50,838 nt of DNA from Acidobacteriota bacterium (GTDB lineage Bacteria > Pseudomonadota > Alphaproteobacteria > Acetobacterales > Acetobacteraceae): the NCBI GenBank assembly GCA_903970435.1, contig CAJCIS010000193.1, positions 1 to 50,838 of the forward strand. The letters are read 5' to 3'. The position numbers were made by a program, and so were the translations under genes. The notes below the pieces were generated by a model, which ran no database searches, was not told the origin of the DNA, and saw only the letters and a list, made by a program, of their open reading frames with translations. Below are positions 7,982 to 16,037 of this stretch, in pieces (within the stretch, counting starts at the first letter, position 1; each line of letters begins with the position of its first letter).

Positions 7982-9061
7982 TCAGTCGGCGTAGCTGGTG
8001 ACCGCAAGACCATGCCGAATAGGTACCAGGTTCGAAATAAACCGCTCCGTACAGGCCCGCCAGGAAAACGTTTCGGCATACGCACGGCATGCGTCACGGT
8101 TGCCATGTTCCAGCGCCTGCAGCGCCGCGTAGCGCAAATCGGTGTGCACGCATCCGACCGCCGGGCCGCCGGCCAGCAGCACATCTTTCGGGCCGGTGGC
8201 CGGAAAAGCCGCCACCGGGGTGCCGCAGGCCAGGCTTTCCAGCATGACGAGGCCGAACGTGTCGGTCAGCGAGGGGAACACCATCACGTCGGCGCTGGCA
8301 TAGGCGCGCGACAGCGCCTCGCCATGCATCGCGCCCGCGAAATGAACCTGCGGAAACCTGCGCCGAAGCGAAGCGAGCTGCGGACCGTCGCCCACCACAA
8401 CCTTGACGCCCGGCAGATCCAGATCGAGAAACGCGGCGATGTTCTTTTCGACAGCGAGCCGGCCGACATACAGGAAGACCGGGCGCGGCAGGTCGCCCCA
8501 CATGTCGCGCGGTTCGGTCTTGAACTGCGCCAGATCCACGCCGCGCGACCAGGCGCGCAAATGGCGAAAGCCGCGGTCGGACAATTCCTGGCGCAAGCTT
8601 TCGGTGGCGACCATCAGGCCCTGGCCGGCATTGTGGAAGCGACGCAGCCAGGCATAGGACAGGCGGGTCGGCATCCGGGTGCGGGCGGCGAGGTATTCGG
8701 GGAAGCGGGTGTGGAAGGCGGTGGTGAACACCCAGCCGTGGCGACGGGCGAAGCGGCTGGCGGCCATGCCGAGCGGCCCCTCGGTGGCGATGTGCAGCGC
8801 GTCCGGCGCGTAGTCCTTCATCATGCGGGCCAACTTGCGGCGCGGCAGAACCGACAGGCGTATGTCGGGATAGGTCGGGCAGGGCAGGGTGCGGAAGCGG
8901 TCCGGCCCGATCACCTCGGCGGTGACGCCGAGCTGGGCCAACTCGGCCAGCAGGGTGGCGAGCGTGCGCACCACCCCGTTCACCTGCGGGTTCCAGGCGT
9001 CGGAAATGATCAGAACGCGCGACGGCGGCGGCCGCGATCCGGGAGAATAGCCCTCAGGCAG
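7982..9061 (-). CDS. GT4 glycosyltransferase, Agt-like (glycolipid synthesis)
   Basis: This GT-B family 4 enzyme has the N-terminal motif VLIISDAWNPQVNGVVRTL, the linker RPVFLYVGRLAVEKN and the donor-site motif FPSLTDTFGLVMLESLACG. Next to plcP, such enzymes (Agt) glycosylate the diacylglycerol released from phospholipids during phosphate starvation. That role is inferred from context. The first usual start is GTG 8983, but it would cut off the conserved first strand. No ATG, GTG or TTG lies between the in-frame stop and that strand. A CTG at 9061, overlapping the plcP stop, is my working start and would couple the two genes. The gene is converged upon by the MITE. Confidence 0.82.
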   Translation of the reverse strand: MPEGYSPGSRPPPSRVLIISDAWNPQVNGVVRTLATLLAELAQLGVTAEVIGPDRFRTLPCPTYPDIRLSVLPRRKLARMMKDYAPDALHIATEGPLGMAASRFARRHGWVFTTAFHTRFPEYLAARTRMPTRLSYAWLRRFHNAGQGLMVATESLRQELSDRGFRHLRAWSRGVDLAQFKTEPRDMWGDLPRPVFLYVGRLAVEKNIAAFLDLDLPGVKVVVGDGPQLASLRRRFPQVHFAGAMHGEALSRAYASADVMVFPSLTDTFGLVMLESLACGTPVAAFPATGPKDVLLAGGPAVGCVHTDLRYAALQALEHGNRDACRAYAETFSWRACTERFISNLVPIRHGLAVTSYAD

Positions 9062-9869
9062 TTTGGCTCACCGTTACGCGCCGCGGCTCGAAGAAGCTCA
9101 GCCGGTTCAGCGCCGCCCAGTCGATCAGTTCCAGCCGCCCGTCATGGTGCTCCACCAGGGCGGTGCAGCTTTCCACCCAATCGCCGGTGTTGAGGTAGAG
9201 AACACCGTCCACCTGGCGCATTTCGGCGTGGTGAATGTGGCCGCACACAACGCCGTCCAACCCACGTTTGCGGGCCTCGCCGGCGAGCGCGCTTTCGAAC
9301 CGGTCCACTGCCTTCACCGCCTCCTTCACCTGCCGCTTCGCCCACTGGCTCAGGCTCCAGTAGGGGTAGCCCAGGTGGCGCCGCGCCACGTTGAACCAGC
9401 GGTTGACCTGCAAGGCGGCATTGTACGCCCAGTCCCCGAGAAGGGCCAGGAATTTTGCGTAACGCACCACACTGTCGAACTGATCGCCGTGGATGATCAG
9501 CAGGCGCTTGCCTTCGCCGGTGACATGCACCGCGTCGGCAGCGAACCGCACGCCGCCCATCTCGAGCCCCATCGACAGCCAGGGCCGGAACATCTCGTCG
9601 TGGTTGCCGGGAATGTACAGCACATCGGCGCCGCCGCGGGCGTGGCGCAGCAACAGGCGCACCACTTCGTCATGCATTTCGTCCCAATACCAGGATTTGC
9701 GCAGGCGCCAGCCGTCCACGATATCGCCGACCAGGAAAAGCTTCTCGCAGCGAAAGGATTCCAGGAAATGCGCCAGGAAATCGCTGCGGCATCCGCGCGT
9801 GCCGAGGTGGCAATCGGAGATGAACACGGCCCGGTAGCTGGGCTTATGCGAGGTGGAGAACGCGTTCAT
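9054..9869 (-). CDS. plcP: PlcP-type phospholipase C (LpxH-like metallophosphoesterase fold)
   Basis: This 271-residue calcineurin-like phosphoesterase shows all five metal-site blocks: DCHLG, GDIVDGW, GNHDE, HGDQFD and GHIHHA. Such genes are often labelled UDP-2,3-diacylglucosamine pyrophosphatase. The sequence, however, follows rhizobial PlcP, including VVRYAKFLALLGDWAY, YWSLSQWAKRQVKEAV and NTGDWVESCTALVEHHDGR, and a glycosyltransferase lies immediately downstream as in known plcP-agt pairs. PlcP removes phospholipid headgroups under phosphate limitation and yields diacylglycerol at the membrane. The upstream region has a weak PHO-box-like sequence and 16-bp tandem repeats shared with a divergent diacylglycerol-kinase-family gene. 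Confidence 0.8.
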   Translation of the reverse strand: MNAFSTSHKPSYRAVFISDCHLGTRGCRSDFLAHFLESFRCEKLFLVGDIVDGWRLRKSWYWDEMHDEVVRLLLRHARGGADVLYIPGNHDEMFRPWLSMGLEMGGVRFAADAVHVTGEGKRLLIIHGDQFDSVVRYAKFLALLGDWAYNAALQVNRWFNVARRHLGYPYWSLSQWAKRQVKEAVKAVDRFESALAGEARKRGLDGVVCGHIHHAEMRQVDGVLYLNTGDWVESCTALVEHHDGRLELIDWAALNRLSFFEPRRVTVSQTA

Positions 9870-9881
9870 GTGTCCCGCCGC

Positions 9882-9900
9882 CTGTTCATTTAGGTGTCAT
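9882..9900. promoter_or_regulatory. Weak PHO-box-like sequence
   Basis: On the plus strand CTGTTCAT, TTAG and GTGTCAT resemble the PhoB site (two CTGTCAT halves four bases apart) with one inserted T and one mismatch. It lies 13-31 bases upstream of the plcP start. This is suggestive only because of the expected phosphate control. Confidence 0.3.
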
Positions 9901-9909
9901 TCAACAAGT

Positions 9910-9976
9910 TAGGTCTGGCAACATCTAGGTCTGGCAACATCAAGGTCTGGCAACATCTAGGTCTGGCAACAACATC
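9910..9976. repeat. Four tandem 16-bp repeats
   Basis: The unit TAGGTCTGGCAACATC occurs at 9910, 9926, 9942 (first base A) and 9958. The last copy contains an extra AAC. It lies in the divergent control region between plcP and the lipid kinase gene. It may be an operator array or a slippage-prone minisatellite. Confidence 0.85.
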
Positions 9977-10014
9977 CAGTCCGGACGGGCAATACTGGGT
10001 CTGCGCCGCGCCGC

Positions 10015-11016
10015 GTGAGTGAACTTTACGTGACGCGGCATAACCCCCACAACGTCCTCGAATTTCACCGATCTGACGCAAGACTGCAACAGACTCGTAA
10101 TATCCACAGGGGATACTCGCGATTCGCACCCTCTGGATGCAGCCGCTTGATCGTGATCTTCAATCCCACCGCTGGCCGCCGGCGCACGCTGCGCTTGTGG
10201 CACGTGCTGGATGTGCTGACCGGCAGCGGCATTCGTGTGCGGCTGCGCGAAACGACCCACCCCGGCCACGCCGCCGAACTGGCGCGCCAGGCGGCGATGG
10301 ACGGCGCCGGGCTCGTGGTGGCCGCCGGCGGCGACGGCACGATCGCCGAAGTCGCGGCCGGGCTGAGCGGCAGCCGGGTTCCCATGGGCGTCATACCGCT
10401 CGGCACCGCGAATGTGCTGGCCTTGGAACTCGGGCTGCCGACGGCGCCGCGTCAGATCGCCGCGGCGCTGGCGTTTCGCCGCACACGCACGCTGTGGCCT
10501 GGGTTGATCACAGGGCCCTCGGGCACGCGGCTGTTCGTGCAAATGGTTGGCGTCGGTCTCGATGCGCAGGTGGTACACCATGTGCCGCGGGGTTTGAAGC
10601 GCTGCCTGGGGCCGGGCGCGTATGTGGCGCAGACGATGCGGGAAATGCTGCGCTACAGCTACCGTCCCATTCAGGTGCGCATCGATGGGCAGGCCTGCGA
10701 GGCGGGCAGCGTGGTGGTGACGAAGGGGTCGCTGTACGCCGGCAACTACCTGCTGGCGCCGGATGCTCGGCCTGGCGAGAAGGGGTTTTCGGTGGCACTG
10801 TTCGGCGGTACCGGCCCGGTCGCCGCGGTGAAATACGGCGCGGCCCTGGTGTTGAACCTGCTGCCCAGGGCGCCCGGTATGCGCCTGGTGCGGGCACGGC
10901 AGGTCGAGATACAGGCGGATTTCGACGTGCCCGCGCAGGCGGATGGCGACCCCGCCGGCGGCGCCCCGCTGATGGTGCGTGACGCGCAGGATGCCATTGA
11001 GGTCGTTGTCTCATAA
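10015..11016 (+). CDS. Diacylglycerol kinase family lipid kinase (DgkB/YegS-like)
   Basis: This protein of up to 333 residues has the lipid kinase catalytic signature: IVIFNPTAGRRR, the GGDGT loop in VVAAGGDGTIAEVAAGL, and PLGTANVLALELGLP. The family phosphorylates diacylglycerol (or sphingoid bases) to phosphatidate on the inner membrane. Divergence from the plcP-agt pair suggests it recycles the diacylglycerol released by PlcP. The start is uncertain. GTG 10015 lacks a clear ribosome site and gives 44 extra residues before the conserved core, while TTG 10147 would start right at the core. The C-terminal half fits the YegS-type second domain. Confidence 0.82.
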   Translation: MSELYVTRHNPHNVLEFHRSDARLQQTRNIHRGYSRFAPSGCSRLIVIFNPTAGRRRTLRLWHVLDVLTGSGIRVRLRETTHPGHAAELARQAAMDGAGLVVAAGGDGTIAEVAAGLSGSRVPMGVIPLGTANVLALELGLPTAPRQIAAALAFRRTRTLWPGLITGPSGTRLFVQMVGVGLDAQVVHHVPRGLKRCLGPGAYVAQTMREMLRYSYRPIQVRIDGQACEAGSVVVTKGSLYAGNYLLAPDARPGEKGFSVALFGGTGPVAAVKYGAALVLNLLPRAPGMRLVRARQVEIQADFDVPAQADGDPAGGAPLMVRDAQDAIEVVVS

Positions 11017-11040
11017 ACAATTGATTTAAAAAGGAATAAT

Positions 11041-11169
11041 GTTCTTTTCTGAAGAAAAGAACCAAACGACTTTTGTCCTTGCGCCTGCACGGAGGTTGCG
11101 GCCGTGGCCGAGACGCCGGGGATTGCATCAGGAGCAAAAGTCTTTTGGTTCTTTTCTTCAGAAAAGAAC
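11041..11169. repeat. Hairpin repeat, full paired element (locus 3, B/B)
   Basis: Hairpins at 11041-11062 and 11148-11169 have arms GTTCTTTTCT and AGAAAAGAAC. Mini-hairpin sequences face inwards, and the core contains GGGGATTGCATCA near 11120. It sits 24 bases after the lipid kinase stop and ends about 60 bases before tyrS. Confidence 0.85.
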
Positions 11170-11230
11170 ATTCTTCCCTGCCTTGCCCTGCCTTGCGCCT
11201 GCCGCGCTCCAGGGGCAAAGCCTCTGGCCT

Positions 11231-12470
11231 TATGTCCCCCTTCCTCGCCGAAGCCACCGCCCGCGGCTTCCTCCACCAATGCACCGACCCCGAAGCCTTG
11301 AGCGCCGCGCTGTCCCTCGGCCCGGTGTCCGCCTACATCGGCTTCGACGCCACGGCCGACAGCCTCCACGTCGGCAATCTCACCTCCATCATGCTGCTGC
11401 GCCTGCTGCAACGGCATGGCCACCGCCCCGTCGTGCTGATGGGCGGCGGCACCACGCGCATCGGTGACCCCTCCGGCCGCGACGAGTCGCGCCAGTTGCT
11501 GACCGACGACATCATTGCCGCCAACATCGCCGGCATCAGGCGCGCCTTCACGCCCTACTTGCGATTCGGTGACGGCGCCTCCGACGCTGTCATGGTCAAC
11601 AACGCGGATTGGCTGGACGGCCTTGGCTACATCGCCCTGCTGCGCGAAGTGGGCCCGCATTTCTCGGTCAACCGGATGTTGACCATGGACAGTGTGCGCC
11701 TGCGCCTGGAGCGCGAGCAGCCGCTGACGTTCCTCGAATTCAACTATATGATCCTGCAAAGTTACGATTTCCGCGAGCTGCACCGGCGGCTCGGCGTGGC
11801 GCTGCAAATGGGCGGCTCGGACCAGTGGGGCAACATCGTTTCGGGTGTCGACCTGGTGCGCCGCACCGATGCGGCGCAGGTTTTTGGCCTGACCACGCCG
11901 CTGATCACCACTTCGTCCGGCGCGAAAATGGGCAAGTCCGCCAAGGGCGCGGTGTGGCTGAATGCCGACCGCCTGTCGCCGTATGATTACTGGCAATTCT
12001 GGCGCAATACCGAGGACGCCGATGTCGGCCGCTTTCTGCGCCTGTTCACCGAATTCCCGCTCGACGACATCGCCCGGCTGGAGGCGCTCCAGGGCGCCGA
12101 ACTGAACGAGGCGAAGAAAACGCTCGCCACCGCCGCCACCACCTTGCTGCACGGCGCCGCCGCCGCCACCGAAGCCGCCGAAACTGCCCGCAAGACTTTC
12201 GAGCAGGGCGCCGCGGCCGAGACATTGCCGACGCACCATGTGCCCGCCGCGGATCTCGCGGCCGGCATTCCGGTATTTCGCCTGCTGGCGGAATCGGGTT
12301 TGGCCGCCAGCAACGGCGACGCCCGCCGCCTGATCCGCGGCGGGGGTGCCCGTTTGAACGATACGCCCATCACCGACGAATCCTACCTTCTGACCGCCGC
12401 CGACGTGCCAAACGGCTGGGCCAAGCTGAGCGCGGGCAAGAAGCAGCACCGCCTGATCCGGCCGATTTGA
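11231..12470 (+). CDS. tyrS: Tyrosyl-tRNA synthetase
   Basis: This 412-residue class I aminoacyl-tRNA synthetase charges tRNA-Tyr. It has the ATP-binding HIGH-type motif as HVGN (residues about 40-43, in [14 protein letters not shown]), the tyrosine pocket segment [24 protein letters not shown], and the KMSKS loop as KMGKS (in [17 protein letters not shown]). A C-terminal S4 RNA-binding domain starts near residue 345 ([20 protein letters not shown]). The length is normal for the bacterial TyrS family. The ATG at 11231 has only a weak ribosome site, but it fits the family N-terminus. A paired hairpin repeat precedes it. Confidence 0.95.
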
Positions 12471-12479
12471 TAGATCGCG

Positions 12480-12698
12480 TTGGCGGCAGCCCGTCTCTTT
12501 GCCTATACTGCGATCGTTGTCGCACCTCGAGCAGCGCCGGAACGTCTGCGCGCCTTGCCGCGCCTGGGAGCGCGAATTTGGGCATTTGAACCGCGCGAGG
12601 TTCGCCATCTCATCCTGGACGACTACGAATTGCGCTACGAAATCCTTGGCGGTAAAATCTGCATTCTGAACCTTTGGCATACGCAGGAAGACCGATAG
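12480..12698 (+). pseudogene. 5'-truncated RelE/ParE-type toxin
   Basis: The C-terminal two thirds (FEPREVRHLILDDYELRYEI, then ILNLWHTQEDR) is the characteristic end of RelE/ParE toxins that inhibit gyrase or cleave mRNA. A complete toxin is about 95-100 residues, but this frame gives 72 from a TTG at 12480. The first 35 residues do not resemble the usual first helix pair. The family N-terminus and any antitoxin gene are missing, and the frame begins just 10 bases after tyrS. I read it as a decayed toxin. An intact but divergent short member is less likely. Confidence 0.6.
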
Positions 12699-12759
12699 CC
12701 CCGGCCTCGCAAGGCATAGCCTGCCGCCCATCATCAAAGAAACCGCAACGGAAACGCCC

Positions 12760-13980
12760 ATGCCCCACGCAGTCGAAGAAACATTGCCAAACGGCACCCT
12801 CTTGCAAGGCGTTTGCGCGCCCGCATTCGAGCCCGTCCTGCAAGCCTTTCGCGACAACTTTGTTGCTCGAAATGAAGTGGGTGCCAGCGTCTGCGTTACC
12901 CGCCGCGGCGAAACGGTCGTCGATCTCTGGGGCGGCCTCGCCGCGCCGAAAACCGAGGCACCCTGGACTCGCGATACCGTTTCGATCGTGTTCTCCTGCA
13001 CCAAGGGCGCCACCGCGCTTTGCGCCCACATGCTGATCGAACGCGGCGCGCTCGGCCTGCACGACGAGGTGGCAAAAATATGGCCGCTATTTGCAACGAA
13101 CGGCAAGGAGGGCACCACCGTCGCCAACATGCTAGCGCACACCTCGCCGGTGCCGCACGTGCGCGCGCCGGTGCGCATCGGCGGCTATTGCGATTTCGAC
13201 TACATGGTGGAACGAGTCGCCACCGAGTCCGCCTGGTGGGAGCCGGGCACGCGGCAAGGCTATCAGGGCGTGACCTACGCCTGGACCGTCGGCAATCTGG
13301 TACGTCTGGCGGCCGGCCAGCCGCTCGGTGAATTCTTCCGCACCGAAATTGCCGAAAAACGCGGCCTGGATTTCCACATCGGCCTGCCGGAATCGGAGGA
13401 ACATCGCGTCGCCCCCATGCTGGCGCCCGATTTCGCCGAAATGAACATGGCGGCGAAATTCACCCAGGCACTCATGCAGCCGGGCACGCTGTCCAATTTG
13501 TTCATGACCAACAGCGGGGAGGCGGATTTCAATTCCCGCGAGATCCACGCAGCCGAGATTGGCAGTGCCAACGGTATCACCAACGCGCGCGGCCTCGCCG
13601 GCCTGTACGCGCCGCTGGCCAATGGCGGCGGCGGCTTTCTGCGTCCCGAAACGATCGCCCGCATCAGCCGCGCCTCGGCCGCGACCCACATGGACGCGAC
13701 CTTGCTGCAACCACTTCGGTTCGGCCTCGGATACATGATCAGCACTGATAATCGGCAAACGGGCGGCGACTCCGCCATCCTGGGCGAAACGGCTTTTGGT
13801 CATGTCGGCATGGGCGGCAGCGTGGGATTTGCCGATCCGGACGCGGAACTGAGTTTCGGCTACACCATGAACCGCATGGGCGCCGGCATTCTGCTGAACG
13901 AGCGCGGACAGTCGCTGGTCGACGCGACCTACGCGGCGCTGGGCTATCATTCAAATGCCAGCGGCGCCTGGCGAAAGTGA
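12760..13980 (+). CDS. Serine hydrolase, beta-lactamase class C / EstB-like family
   Basis: This 406-residue protein has a penicillin-binding-protein-like fold. The SxxK catalytic motif appears as SCTKG near residue 88. The C-terminal triad loop is seen in FGHVGMGGSVGFADP. The pattern matches EstB-like esterases rather than true beta-lactamases. These hydrolyse short esters or related amides, and the natural substrate is unknown. No signal peptide is present, so it is probably cytoplasmic. Its stop overlaps the GTG of the thioesterase gene (GTGA), which indicates translational coupling. The ATG at 12760 fits the family start. Confidence 0.85.
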   Translation: MPHAVEETLPNGTLLQGVCAPAFEPVLQAFRDNFVARNEVGASVCVTRRGETVVDLWGGLAAPKTEAPWTRDTVSIVFSCTKGATALCAHMLIERGALGLHDEVAKIWPLFATNGKEGTTVANMLAHTSPVPHVRAPVRIGGYCDFDYMVERVATESAWWEPGTRQGYQGVTYAWTVGNLVRLAAGQPLGEFFRTEIAEKRGLDFHIGLPESEEHRVAPMLAPDFAEMNMAAKFTQALMQPGTLSNLFMTNSGEADFNSREIHAAEIGSANGITNARGLAGLYAPLANGGGGFLRPETIARISRASAATHMDATLLQPLRFGLGYMISTDNRQTGGDSAILGETAFGHVGMGGSVGFADPDAELSFGYTMNRMGAGILLNERGQSLVDATYAALGYHSNASGAWRK

Positions 13981-14765
13981 CATCGTTCTCGGAAATTATC
14001 GATGCCATCACGCCCGCCGGCGGCGCGCACGTGCCGGAAGACTGGCAGCAGGGCCGCACCACCTACGGCGGCCTGTCGGCCGCCTTGTGCGTTGCCGGCG
14101 CGTTGCGATCAATGCCAGACTTGCCACCGTTACGAAGTGCGCAATTCACCTTCATCGGCCCCGCCGCCGGCGCGTTGCAAATCACACCGGCCGCTTTGCG
14201 CGCCGGCAAGAACAGCGTCTTTGTCGGGGTCGACCTGCACGCGGAGTCCAGTCTCGCGACCCGCGCCACCTTGTCGTTTGCGGCTTCGCGCGCCAGTTCA
14301 TTGCGGTATCGCGCGCTCCCGGCGCCATCCGTTCCGGCCCCCGAATTGTGCCCCGGATTCTTCGCCGGTGGAACGCCGCCGCGGTTCGCCGCCCAATTCG
14401 ATATGCTGCGCGCCGGCGGCCACGCGCCGTTGAGCCGTGCCGCCGAACCCGGCCTTCTGGTGTGGTTCCGCCACCGCGATCCGGCGGCACGCCACGGACT
14501 GCTCGGCCTGATTGCGCTGGCGGACGCACTTCCGCCAGCCGCCTTCAGCATGTTTTCCGCGCCTGCCCCTATCAGCACGATCACCTGGTCGATCGATATT
14601 CTGGACGCGGACGCAGCGTATGGAGGCGGCGGAGAAGGCTGGCATTTGATGCATAGTCGTGGCGACCAGGCGGCGGATGGCTATACCAGCCAGGAGATGA
14701 TTGTTTGGAACGATGCTGGAATACCAGTCCTGGCGGCGCGGCAGGTGGTGGCGATTTTCGTGTAG
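13977..14765 (+). CDS. Acyl-CoA thioesterase family protein (TesB-like double hotdog)
   Basis: This 262-residue protein has the two-hotdog layout of TesB-like thioesterases. An N-terminal half has GRTTYGGLSAALCVAGAL on the central helix and SAQFTFIGPAAG as a strand. A C-terminal half has ADALPPAAFSMF and TITWSIDIL, then WHLMHSRGDQAADGYTSQEM. Members hydrolyse acyl-CoA to free acid and CoA in the cytoplasm. The start is the GTG at 13977, overlapping the previous stop by four bases, so it is probably coupled with the serine hydrolase. A pathway cannot be assigned from the two alone. Confidence 0.82.
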   Translation: MTSFSEIIDAITPAGGAHVPEDWQQGRTTYGGLSAALCVAGALRSMPDLPPLRSAQFTFIGPAAGALQITPAALRAGKNSVFVGVDLHAESSLATRATLSFAASRASSLRYRALPAPSVPAPELCPGFFAGGTPPRFAAQFDMLRAGGHAPLSRAAEPGLLVWFRHRDPAARHGLLGLIALADALPPAAFSMFSAPAPISTITWSIDILDADAAYGGGGEGWHLMHSRGDQAADGYTSQEMIVWNDAGIPVLAARQVVAIFV

Positions 14766-14872
14766 CCTACCGGCGCTCAAGAAGGGAAGCGCGGATTCGA
14801 GATAGTCCGTTTACTTCTTTCTTCTTAAGCGCCGATAGGCTCGACATAATCTTCGTTTCTTCAGAAAAGAAC
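14763..14872. repeat. Hairpin repeat with palindromic core (locus 4, left hairpin missing)
   Basis: The inverted repeat 14763-14784 pairs with 14821-14841 (TAGCC, CGGCGCT and AAGAAG are shared). A shortened hairpin follows at 14855-14872, ending AGAAAAGAAC. The left arm starts at the thioesterase stop codon. The palindromic core matches the one in locus 12, which is split by a MITE. It lies between convergent genes. Confidence 0.65.
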
Positions 14873-14875
14873 TGC

Positions 14876-15784
14876 TTACTTGACTCCCTTATCAATCGCG
14901 CTGGCGTATTGCTTGACTTCCTTGGTACCGGCGATCTGATCGAAAATCCATAGCCAGCCGCCGGTGATGCCACATTGCTTATGCCAGCTCAGCATTTGCG
15001 CCTGCGCCTGCGCCGGCGTCAGGTCGGGTGGCGCCGAGCTCTGGTCCGAAACGCCGGGGAAAACCGGCACCTTGCCGAAATCCCAGCCGGAGCAAGGGTT
15101 GTTGCCGTCGCCCCCGGCATACGCCTGCAAATGAACGCCGTCCACCGTGCCGGCCCGCTGGCTGTTGATTTGCGAAACCACCGAGGTCCAATAACTGTTG
15201 TTGGTATAAGGATCCATGGTGACCTTGTAGCCGAGCTTCCCCAGCATCACCGCAAACTTGATTGTCGACGCCGAATCATAGCCGTTTTCGTCATCGAAAT
15301 CGATCGCATCGACCGGCAATGCCGCCTTCAACGCGGCGAAATCCTTGTAGAGAATGCTGTCGGGCCCTGTCCCTTGCGAATCGACCAGCGATTCGATGTC
15401 TTCCCAATCGCCGTAATTGGACGACCCGATGCTGAAGGTCACCCGCGTGACGGTTCCCGCCTTGATCGTCGCCAGGTCCTTGGGAAAATGCGGGTATGTT
15501 TTATTGCCGATATAGGCACCCGCCGATGTCAGCGGAAATTCGCCGTTCAGATTCAAGTCGCCCGTGCTGTTGACCTCGACGCTCCAGACGATCAGTTCAT
15601 TGAAACCCGACTTCTTGAGCTCGGTGATGTTTTTCTGGATGTGCTTGTAAACCGGCCCACCCCCCAAAATGCCGACATAACCCGTCTGCGCCGCCGAAGC
15701 GGCGGTGCAAACGCCAACCCCGCACAGCATCAGTGCCCCTGCCAAACGGCGCGCGCAGCCGCTCTCTCGTGCGTCCACGATCAT
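14876..15784 (-). CDS. Secreted GH18-like glycoside hydrolase
   Basis: This 302-residue protein has an N-terminal signal peptide (hydrophobic LAGALMLCGVGVCTA, then ASAA). The chitinase-type GH18 signature DxxDxDxE is visible as DAIDFDDE near residue 160. It follows a strand-rich segment (TRVTFSIGSS) as in TIM-barrel GH18 enzymes. The glutamate would be the acid catalyst, and the substrate is presumably a chitin-like or peptidoglycan-like polymer. The C-terminal GGWLWIFDQI fits the last barrel strand with its conserved Trp. It is shorter than typical chitinases and lacks binding modules. An inactive or atypical family member remains possible. Confidence 0.65.
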   Translation of the reverse strand: MIVDARESGCARRLAGALMLCGVGVCTAASAAQTGYVGILGGGPVYKHIQKNITELKKSGFNELIVWSVEVNSTGDLNLNGEFPLTSAGAYIGNKTYPHFPKDLATIKAGTVTRVTFSIGSSNYGDWEDIESLVDSQGTGPDSILYKDFAALKAALPVDAIDFDDENGYDSASTIKFAVMLGKLGYKVTMDPYTNNSYWTSVVSQINSQRAGTVDGVHLQAYAGGDGNNPCSGWDFGKVPVFPGVSDQSSAPPDLTPAQAQAQMLSWHKQCGITGGWLWIFDQIAGTKEVKQYASAIDKGVK

Positions 15785-15867
15785 GTCAATCGCCCCTTTT
15801 CAAACCAATCTTGCGCAAATGAATACCTTGGTCTTCGCGTGCGTCAACCGGGCATGGGAAGGAAGTA

Positions 15868-16030
15868 GTTCTTTTTTGAAAAAAAGAACCAAAAAACTTT
15901 TACTCTTAAGACTGAAAGTCTTTTGGTTACCGCAATACGATCTCCATCCTTCTGTTTGTGCAAGCGCCATAGCACCAAAGCCACCGCAAACAATATAAAA
16001 GGCTTTTGGTTCTTTTCTTCAGAAAAGAAC
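15868..16030. repeat. Hairpin repeat, paired element (locus 5, A/B)
   Basis: The left hairpin 15868-15889 is subfamily A and the right one 16009-16030 is subfamily B. The core is about 119 bases and differs from the common core. It lies between tandem minus-strand genes. Confidence 0.8.
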
Positions 16031-16037
16031 GGCTTCC

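Noticed and set aside
9054-9869. LpxH (UDP-2,3-diacylglucosamine pyrophosphatase) for lipid A synthesis
   Set aside because: The motif text and the neighbouring glycosyltransferase fit PlcP better. The fold is shared, so the label is easily confused.
9910-9976. CRISPR array
   Set aside because: The 16-bp units are directly adjacent, without spacers, and there are no cas genes.
10746-13178. Very long open frame (810 codons) on the minus strand opposite tyrS and the serine hydrolase
   Set aside because: It is the antisense shadow of two well-supported genes in GC-rich DNA, with low-complexity Gly/Arg/Ala text and hairpin-repeat sequence in it.
12760-13980. True beta-lactamase conferring resistance
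   Set aside because: No signal peptide, and the motif pattern is closer to EstB-like esterases.
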